A stretch of 29,075 nt of DNA, taken from positions 1 through 29,075 of the IMG/VR virus record IMGVR_UViG_3300007346_000148; one strand, written 5' to 3'. Below are positions 24,161-29,075 of the stretch, one piece after another. The notes under the pieces were generated by a model. It was not told where the DNA came from. It was given only the letters and a program-made list of their open reading frames with translations, and ran no database searches. The position numbers and the translations under genes are program-made. The DNA comes from a virus. The stretch's first letter is position 1. Each line of letters opens with the position of its first letter.

Positions 24161-24641
24161 TAAATTTTTTACAGCCTTAGAAAATATTTTATATAGATTA
24201 AATACTACATTAGGGGAACTAAATTTATCTTCTGATGAGTTATACGCCTATTCAAAAAAATATAAGTTCAACCGCGATGAGCTTGAGGCTTTTATAACCG
24301 AAACTCATAAAAAAATGAAAGAAAGCCCTAAAGAAGATAACAAACAATTTACCGAGGCAGACTACCTCGAGTTAATTAAGTTATCCCGTAACTCCGAATT
24401 TGCCGATTCTATGGTATATTATAAGGGCAAAGTCCTTGGACGTTGTCCAAAAGGCACTTCAAAAATTGGCAAAACTTGCGCCCCCTTAGAAACCGGCGAC
24501 AAACAAATAAAATATAAGAAACAATCCCTTGGTGGCCTAGCTAGTTCTCAGGTAAAAAAGCTGTCCAAGGCAAAAACTATTGAGCAGATCATTGAAGCTC
24601 ATAAAGCACAAGAACAAGAAAAAGAAGAAAACAATGATTGA
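24153..24641 (+). CDS. Hypothetical protein with GRCPKGTSKIGKTC motif, coupled to the HNH gene
   Basis: The 162-aa, Lys/Glu-rich protein overlaps the HNH protein gene by 8 nt and is therefore translated with it. The first ~80 residues are helical. At about residues 90-115 is Y-Y-K-G-K-V-L-G-R-C-P-K-G-T-S-K-I-G-K-T-C, a Cys pair 11 residues apart with basic and glycine residues between them. A basic helical tail ends with repeated E-K/E-E. I recall similar YKGK-GRCPxG segments in other phage proteins but cannot name a family. The coupling suggests a partner of the HNH protein (inhibitor, specificity or DNA-binding subunit), but that is inference. Confidence 0.6.
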   Translation: MNDKFFTALENILYRLNTTLGELNLSSDELYAYSKKYKFNRDELEAFITETHKKMKESPKEDNKQFTEADYLELIKLSRNSEFADSMVYYKGKVLGRCPKGTSKIGKTCAPLETGDKQIKYKKQSLGGLASSQVKKLSKAKTIEQIIEAHKAQEQEKEENND

Positions 24642-24873
24642 AAAATTACAGAAGCCCATCCGTTTTGACAAAGAGGTGGGTTGGTTGATAGTAGCACGTG
24701 ATGGTGAAAAGTTTTACGTTGCCAAAGAAGATAGTATTTCGGAAAGCGATTCTGTCGATCTTCTTGATATGAAGTCAAAATCTCTCCTTCAATGGGCCCT
24801 TGAGTTTGACTATCCTCTCCGTAAGTTTGTAAAGCTCCAAAAAACCTTGGTTCAGAAATTTTTTGGATCTTGA
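24634..24873 (+). CDS. Small hypothetical protein, third gene of the HNH operon
   Basis: I choose the ATG at 24634, which overlaps the previous stop (ATGATTGA); a longer in-frame start at 24580 would only add a Lys-rich stretch read within the upstream gene. This gives 79 residues: a beta-rich first half (G-W-L-I-V-A-R-D-G-E-K-F-Y-V-A) and a helical second half ending K-F-F-G-S. No family is recognised. It ends just upstream of the promoter for the TS-family gene, with no terminator hairpin visible in between. Confidence 0.58.
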   Translation: MIEKLQKPIRFDKEVGWLIVARDGEKFYVAKEDSISESDSVDLLDMKSKSLLQWALEFDYPLRKFVKLQKTLVQKFFGS

Positions 24874-24898
24874 CATAGTCACCAAAATATGATATGAT
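24870..24898 (+). promoter_or_regulatory. Sigma70-type promoter of the TS-family gene
   Basis: TTGACA (24870-24875; followed by TAG, as at 27015) and TATGAT (24893-24898) have a 17-nt spacer. TTTTGG (24861-24866) and CCAAAA (24882-24887) form a dyad around the -35 box. Expected start of transcription is near 24905. Confidence 0.8.
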
Positions 24899-24922
24899 AG
24901 GGCCGTAGTCTAATAATTTTCT

Positions 24923-25759
24923 ATGGCCCTTAGTTTTGATCTTCAGTACATTAAAATTGCTAAAGAAATCCTTGATGATGGGGTCGAGGTAGTAGGTCGT
25001 AATAATCTTCGTTACAAGCAAGTATTTGGTCAGACAATCTGCATCGATCTTCGTGATGGCTTTCCTGCGCTCACTCTTCGCAAAATGCCCGTCCGCAACC
25101 TCTTTAGAGAGTTTATGTGGGATGTAAACGGAAACTATGAAGTTAGCAATCTCGGCCCTGCAAAGCACTTCTGGGACTTCTTGGCCGATGCCGAAGGCCG
25201 CCTTGCAGGATCATACGGACGGAGTTGGAGAGCTTGGCCACAAGTTTGTCCTGAGCAGGATATGCAATGGGAAAAATTTCGTGAAACGCCATTTGACCAG
25301 CTCAAGTGGATTTGGGAACAACTCCGTGCTAATCCAACAAATCGCCAACTTGTTCTTCAAACTCTCAATCCTGCTTACGATTCTCTTCACTGCCCTCCTT
25401 GTCACCCTAATATCACTTTTTCTAGTGACGGGACTTATCTTGATATCCTAGTTAATGCTCGGAGTAATGACATGGCTACCGGTGTCCCTTTGGATATGTT
25501 CAGATACGGCCTTCTTTGCACAAAGATGGCACAAGATTCAAGTCTTACGCCTCGGTATGTAATGTTTGCTTCTGCTAATAATCATATCTATTCTCAGAAC
25601 GAACTAGCTATTCGCTCAATTATCAAAAACATCCCTCTTGGTAAATGTGAAGTTTTAATTAATTCAGACAAAACTCTTTTCGATCTGGATCCTGAAACAG
25701 ACTTCGAACTTATTGATTATAGTTCTTACGGAAACGTACGAATGGAGGTTGCTAATTGA
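24923..25759 (+). CDS. Thymidylate-synthase-family enzyme with dCMP-type active site (probable dCMP hydroxymethylase)
   Basis: The 278-aa protein has the TS fold signatures: E63 and W84 in the folate/nucleotide region, catalytic C160 in P-P-C-H (158-161), the R-S-x-D segment as R180-S-N-D183, and H221-I-Y223 for nucleotide binding. The decisive residue is D191 (G-V-P-L-D-M): TS has Asn here (N177 in E. coli, P-F-N), which selects dUMP, while T4 dCMP hydroxymethylase has Asp (D179). R-S-N-D is also the form seen in the T4 enzyme. So the substrate is probably dCMP and the product 5-hydroxymethyl-dCMP, or 5-methyl-dCMP if it acts as a methylase; sequence alone does not separate them. The family uses methylene-tetrahydrofolate. 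It is coupled to the following nuclease gene. Confidence 0.8.
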   Translation: MALSFDLQYIKIAKEILDDGVEVVGRNNLRYKQVFGQTICIDLRDGFPALTLRKMPVRNLFREFMWDVNGNYEVSNLGPAKHFWDFLADAEGRLAGSYGRSWRAWPQVCPEQDMQWEKFRETPFDQLKWIWEQLRANPTNRQLVLQTLNPAYDSLHCPPCHPNITFSSDGTYLDILVNARSNDMATGVPLDMFRYGLLCTKMAQDSSLTPRYVMFASANNHIYSQNELAIRSIIKNIPLGKCEVLINSDKTLFDLDPETDFELIDYSSYGNVRMEVAN

Positions 25760-27000
25760 TAGAGTATGATTATAAAACAACTCTGCTAGAAGATGTTTTT
25801 GAGGTAGAGAAGGACCCTCTTCTCCCGATTTATGTCATAGACTTTAAAGTCGCTGCCCATTTTATCAATGGGTTTTATGACATAATGCATGAAATTGCTA
25901 AGGGAAACGAAAAACTTCTCAGGGATTTAATTAAAGCTATGTGGGCCTATAGATTAAATCGTGGGCCCGATATGCTCGCACCCTTTGATTTTATAGGCAT
26001 CATTGCCGATGACAAAAAAGGAAACGTTGAGGATAACGCCTCCGTAAGCGGAAAAGGATACTGGAGGCATATTGAAGCATATAAACTTCAAATGCAAGAG
26101 TATAAAGCTGGCAGAGCGCCAAAGGCAGATAACTTCATCCTAGTACAAGATATCGGATATGAATATATCCAAAGTCCTAACTCGTCGTTTCATTATTTCT
26201 GCAAAGAATTTTTCGAGGCAGACGACATTGCGGGAAAAATTGCCCGAATGAAAAGATCGGCATCTCCACGGTCTAATTTGGCAAAACGTCAAGTTCTCCT
26301 TGGCACTCTTGACGGAGATTGGCAGGGTCTTGTGTCCAATAAGCATAAGATCTTATGGTGTAATACGGGCCCATGGTTACCGCGTATGCGCGGAGAAGCC
26401 GAGGTTATTGACTACTATCTCCGCAAAGAAGGTTTAAAAATAAATGAAGCACGAGAGTGCTACACAGTAAAAGTAGAGGTGGGAGACATCGGCGATGGTC
26501 TCCTGCCCGGTTCTCCGCTCCGATTTTTTGACCTATATAACGAAGATGAAACGTGGAATTTCTCAGAGGAAGATACCTCGTGTCTATCAAAAATACTTGA
26601 TTCAAATAACAGATCAAACCGGCAAGATCATTTTAATTCCGCGAAAAAATTTCTTCTCGCACATGGGATGTTCCTCCCAGAACTTGCAAAAACTGAAGAC
26701 CACGACAAACAGCTTTTCTTTAGCAAGTCGAATAAGATACGCAAAGAGAAAGCTAATCCAGAACTCAAAGGGCGTAATAAAAAAGTGTGTATGGAGGCCC
26801 CTCAAGAGAATTTTGAAAAATGTAAAGACCTTGTGGTTAAAGACGAAGACATCAAAATAAAAATTAAATACGAAGAACAGAACTTAAAAGATTGCGGGGA
26901 AGATAAGCTTTGTAAAAAAGCTATTCGTACAGCGATCAAAGCCTATAAGTCTATTCGCGAAGATATAAAAGAAAAGCTTAGCTCTCTGTCAAATAAATAA
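25756..27000 (+). CDS. 5'-3' exonuclease, FEN/RNase H-like (PIN-domain) with long C-terminal extension
   Basis: The start is TTG at 25756, overlapping the upstream TGA. GGAGG (25745-25749) lies 6 nt before it and no usable ATG is close. The 414-aa protein shows FEN motifs: Y-V-I-D-F (D29), a D-D-K-K-G turn (D85-D86), Y-W-R then Y-K-x-x-x-x-E-Y-K (helical arch), F-E-A-D-D-I-A-G (154-160), L-D-G-D-W-Q-G-L (185-192) and a divergent helix-hairpin region V-G-D-I-G-D-G-L-L-P-G (242-252). T4 RNase H and related enzymes remove RNA primers and flaps during replication. Residues ~320-414 form a Lys/Glu-rich, possibly coiled tail of unknown use. It is co-expressed with the TS-family enzyme and precedes the helicase. 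Confidence 0.78.
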   Translation: MIEYDYKTTLLEDVFEVEKDPLLPIYVIDFKVAAHFINGFYDIMHEIAKGNEKLLRDLIKAMWAYRLNRGPDMLAPFDFIGIIADDKKGNVEDNASVSGKGYWRHIEAYKLQMQEYKAGRAPKADNFILVQDIGYEYIQSPNSSFHYFCKEFFEADDIAGKIARMKRSASPRSNLAKRQVLLGTLDGDWQGLVSNKHKILWCNTGPWLPRMRGEAEVIDYYLRKEGLKINEARECYTVKVEVGDIGDGLLPGSPLRFFDLYNEDETWNFSEEDTSCLSKILDSNNRSNRQDHFNSAKKFLLAHGMFLPELAKTEDHDKQLFFSKSNKIRKEKANPELKGRNKKVCMEAPQENFEKCKDLVVKDEDIKIKIKYEEQNLKDCGEDKLCKKAIRTAIKAYKSIREDIKEKLSSLSNK

Positions 27001-27007
27001 CTGTCAC

Positions 27008-27044
27008 ATCCTCCTTGACATAGCCATCTTGGAGGATTTATAAT
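27008..27044 (+). promoter_or_regulatory. Sigma70-type promoter of the helicase with flanking dyad
   Basis: TTGACA (27015-27020) and TATAAT (27039-27044) are 18 nt apart. ATCCTCC (27008-27014) abuts the -35 box and its exact complement GGAGGAT (27031-27037) ends one base before the -10. The dyad starts 8 nt after the nuclease stop codon and might double as a weak terminator. Confidence 0.8.
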
Positions 27045-27067
27045 ATAAACCTAAGCTTAACTACTCT

Positions 27068-28927
27068 ATGCCTCGTAAGAAAAACGAAAAGGAACACGAC
27101 TCAGCATTTGCGACACTTACTCCCAGCACTCCTGCTGAGATGTACAACAACCTAACTCCTTGGTTGCAAAAGAAGGGCTGTATTCTTAGGTTTGACTACA
27201 GTGCAAAGCTTCAAAGCTACCATAGCCTTTATACCTGGGGTGATCCTACAAAAATCAAAGGAATTACTTTTCCTAATGGGTTTTCTGTAGCAATGCCCGC
27301 TGACGAAGATTACCTTCAGGGTATTCAAAAAGCAATACTAGGCATCGCTTCTGGACAAGACGGAGATGGGCTTACTGCAGAAGAGGCAGAGTTTGCCCTA
27401 CCACTTGTAATCTATCGCCAGGGCCGCGCGTCTGACATCGTCGACCATGTGCTCGGTCTTCAAACTCTCAAAGCTCGGTACCATAAAAAAGTCGGAGGTG
27501 GACTATATGAGCAAGGAATCGCATTCAAACCTGGTACCACTTTGGGTATTGATACTTGCTCGAGTCCTATTTTTGCTTATATCCCTGAGAAGTCTTGGTT
27601 TAAGGAAGAAATTCAAGATTTGGGTTTTGAAGACATCGTAAAAATTTTTCCTCATTACGAGGCTCAAATGATCAAATTGATCTTGGGCCGCGCAGTTGTT
27701 GGCCGAAGCGGATCCGTCCACCCAGGAACAAAAGAAGTAATCCATCACGGATTTCGTAAAGCTGGGGTGGTGATCGGCGAACCTGGAGTTGGTAAGACTA
27801 TTACGCTCAATGGCGTGCTCGATGCGATGAAATATCTAGGTTATGAAGTAACTGCGATGGGTGACTTTGGCTCTCGCTTCAACCAAGGAGAAATTATTAC
27901 ATCTCACCTGGCATATAACGACGATCTTACAACCGAAGGCCTAAAATCTATGCTCACAGCTCATAGTTTTAAGTCTGTGGTTACAGGTGGCACGGAAAGA
28001 GTTGAGAATAAAGGAACAGACGCCGTTGAAGTCGTTGCAAACACTGTTATCTTGGCAAATTGCAACGAGTGGAAACCAGAATTAACTTACGATCTTGACT
28101 CCGGTGCGATTTCTCGATTGGCGCCGATTGCGACTTATCGACTCTATGAGCTCGAGGAGATGTCCGATGAGGCTGGCCACGATCTCCACCCTGCAGCTCA
28201 TATTAGGTGGCTATGCGAAAAATACGGAGTAGAGCCCCGAACGTTGTACATCCGATTGTTGCGCGATTGCGCCGATTTCTTTCTTGAAAAATGTAAGGGC
28301 GAAGAAGGAGAAGATGTTCATTTCTATTCCGAAGCGCTTCTTCCGTATATGCGGGTGCAAATGCACAAAGCCGCTCTAGAAAGCTTTCTTCGGTTTATGT
28401 TGCTTGCTTTTGCAATTCGGAAGCGCAAAGCAAAAGGTGAATGGTTGCCTGAGCTAACTCTGAATAGCTTCGAAGATACCTACGAGGCCACAAGGTTCTT
28501 GATGATTGACAAACGAGCAGATCGACTCCGCACTCTAATGAAGCAAGATTGGGAGTATAATAATCGCCCCGCTCGGCATCCTTATTGGGCCCAGAGAAAG
28601 CTTCTAATTACCTCGGTAGATAAAGCCTGGGCGGCTCTTCAAGAATCCAAGTCAAGTAAAGATGTCGCTCTAAGTGTTGAGATGGTTCTTGATGTTTTAC
28701 GACTACGCGATGGGTTCAATATGGGTAAAAAAATGCCTTATGTTGTTCGAACATGGGAATCTGTAAAAGGAGAGGTTAAAAAGATTTACGCACTTGCGGA
28801 TAATCTTGTAGATCAACTCAATGACGAAGAGAAGGCCAGTGTGTTTAACACCTCGTCTCACTGCGATTCTAACTGGCTTTATGATCCTGATTACGATCCA
28901 AAGACCGTTGGCCCTGTCACAAAATAA
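27068..28927 (+). CDS. SF3-like replicative helicase / ATPase
   Basis: The 619-aa protein has a Walker A G-E-P-G-V-G-K-T (237-244), an acidic Walker B-like L-A-Y-N-D-D-L (281-287), K-S-V-V-T-G-G-T-E-R (302-311), a sensor-type N-T-V-I-L-A-N-C-N (325-333) and an S-R arginine-finger candidate (349-350). This order and spacing are those of superfamily 3 (D5-like) helicases, which act as hexamers at replication forks. The N-terminal ~200 residues show no recognisable primase motif. The C-terminal half is helical and rich in Arg/Trp. It has its own promoter. Adjacent FEN-like nuclease and nucleotide genes support a replication role. A DnaB-like helicase is excluded by the motif pattern. Confidence 0.78.
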   Translation: MPRKKNEKEHDSAFATLTPSTPAEMYNNLTPWLQKKGCILRFDYSAKLQSYHSLYTWGDPTKIKGITFPNGFSVAMPADEDYLQGIQKAILGIASGQDGDGLTAEEAEFALPLVIYRQGRASDIVDHVLGLQTLKARYHKKVGGGLYEQGIAFKPGTTLGIDTCSSPIFAYIPEKSWFKEEIQDLGFEDIVKIFPHYEAQMIKLILGRAVVGRSGSVHPGTKEVIHHGFRKAGVVIGEPGVGKTITLNGVLDAMKYLGYEVTAMGDFGSRFNQGEIITSHLAYNDDLTTEGLKSMLTAHSFKSVVTGGTERVENKGTDAVEVVANTVILANCNEWKPELTYDLDSGAISRLAPIATYRLYELEEMSDEAGHDLHPAAHIRWLCEKYGVEPRTLYIRLLRDCADFFLEKCKGEEGEDVHFYSEALLPYMRVQMHKAALESFLRFMLLAFAIRKRKAKGEWLPELTLNSFEDTYEATRFLMIDKRADRLRTLMKQDWEYNNRPARHPYWAQRKLLITSVDKAWAALQESKSSKDVALSVEMVLDVLRLRDGFNMGKKMPYVVRTWESVKGEVKKIYALADNLVDQLNDEEKASVFNTSSHCDSNWLYDPDYDPKTVGPVTK

Positions 28928-28935
28928 TTGTGACA
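28915..28935 (+). repeat. Perfect 8-bp hairpin spanning the helicase stop codon
   Basis: TGTCACAA (28915-28922) and TTGTGACA (28928-28935) are exact complements with a 5-nt loop containing the TAA stop (28925-28927). No T-run follows, so it is a poor intrinsic terminator; it might mark the 3' end of the message or bind a regulator. Confidence 0.6.
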
Positions 28936-28974
28936 ACATGTTACGGGGGTGGGTAATCCCTGCCTCTGCTCGTA

Positions 28975-28980
28975 TATAAT
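28975..28980 (+). promoter_or_regulatory. -10 element upstream of the last gene
   Basis: TATAAT at 28975-28980 is followed by TAC, as at 13352 and 19113. There is no TG at the extended position and no clear -35 box; upstream is a G-rich/C-rich stretch that could fold. Confidence 0.5.
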
Positions 28981-29001
28981 TACTTCAGATTTAGTGGCTT
29001 T

Positions 29002-29075
29002 ATGAACTCGATTCTTGTTAGTCTTGATGAGGAGCCTTGGGATCATAAACCAAGCACAAAACTTCAGTATAAAGA
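29002..29075 (+). CDS. Start of an unidentified gene, cut by the window
   Basis: An open frame starts with ATG at 29002 and runs off the right edge, showing M-N-S-I-L-V-S-L-D-E-E-P-W-D-H-K and eight more residues. It lies downstream of the -10 at 28975, with an mRNA leader of about 15 nt. Too short to identify. Confidence 0.5.
   Translation, partial: MNSILVSLDEEPWDHKPSTKLQYK

Noticed and set aside
24923-25759. Plain thymidylate synthase (thyA)
   Set aside because: The residue that selects dUMP is Asp rather than Asn, so a dCMP-acting enzyme is more likely; the TS-family placement itself is kept.
1-29075. CRISPR arrays, tRNA genes, insertion sequences
   Set aside because: No regularly spaced repeats, no cloverleaf with CCA-type ends and no transposase frame were seen in intergenic regions, which are all shorter than 200 bases.

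Overview
The window looks like part of a large, contractile-tailed phage (myovirus-like) that infects a cyanobacterium. The contractile tail is inferred from a baseplate operon with a gp5/gpV-type spike, a P2 gpI-like tail protein and a gpJ/gp6-like baseplate protein. The cyanobacterial host is inferred from three kinds of gene and one RNA: a stand-alone Mo-nitrogenase C-terminal-type protein, a YRG-motif (DUF4278-like) peptide behind a leader resembling cyanobacterial glutamine riboswitches, an HNH nuclease of the type common in cyanobacterial genomes, and a giant fibre with a segment seen in cyanophage fibres. No tRNA, photosystem gene, CRISPR array or insertion sequence was seen. The replication gene that can be read is an SF3-like helicase, not a DnaB/gp41-like one, so this is probably not a standard T4-like cyanomyovirus.

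Layout. Positions 1-7116 (minus strand) are a tightly packed virion operon: a 291-aa protein, baseplate J, a gpI-domain protein, the spike, and a Gly-rich protein running off the left edge. Gaps are -1 to 5 nt. At 7117-7200 a divergent spacer carries a perfect 10-bp inverted repeat. Positions 7201-12885 (plus strand) hold an attachment-type protein and a 1703-aa tail fibre ending in a collar domain, closed by a terminator. Positions 12958-14619 hold small accessory genes and a probably well-expressed 309-aa protein behind a strong promoter. Positions 14676-20197 form a nucleotide-metabolism block: phosphoesterase, nrdB, two tiny ORFs, HNH nuclease, nrdA with a built-in glutaredoxin, an all-alpha dUTP/dCTP pyrophosphatase, a zinc-knuckle miniprotein and a second HNH nuclease. 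Positions 20236-20607 are a self-contained unit of structured leader, 55-aa peptide and terminator. Positions 20606-24873 carry a C5-cytosine methyltransferase transcribed away from a large HNH-containing protein and two coupled small genes. Positions 24923-28927 carry a thymidylate-synthase-family enzyme with a dCMP-type active site, a FEN/RNase H-like nuclease and the helicase. A new gene begins at 29002.

How the genes may work together. NrdAB-Grx makes dNDPs with its own electron donor. The gp56-like pyrophosphatase would hydrolyse dUTP/dCTP to monophosphates, and the TS-family enzyme (Asp where TS has Asn) would act on dCMP. Together they suggest synthesis of a 5-substituted cytosine for the phage genome. 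A C5-methyltransferase in the same window sits awkwardly with complete cytosine replacement and could pair with the adjacent HNH protein in a restriction-modification-like module. Recurrent extended -10 promoters (TGATATAAT), often just downstream of a hairpin, drive several plus-strand units. The same 10-bp inverted repeat sits in both divergent spacers. Assignments rest on reading motifs by eye; no database search was possible.
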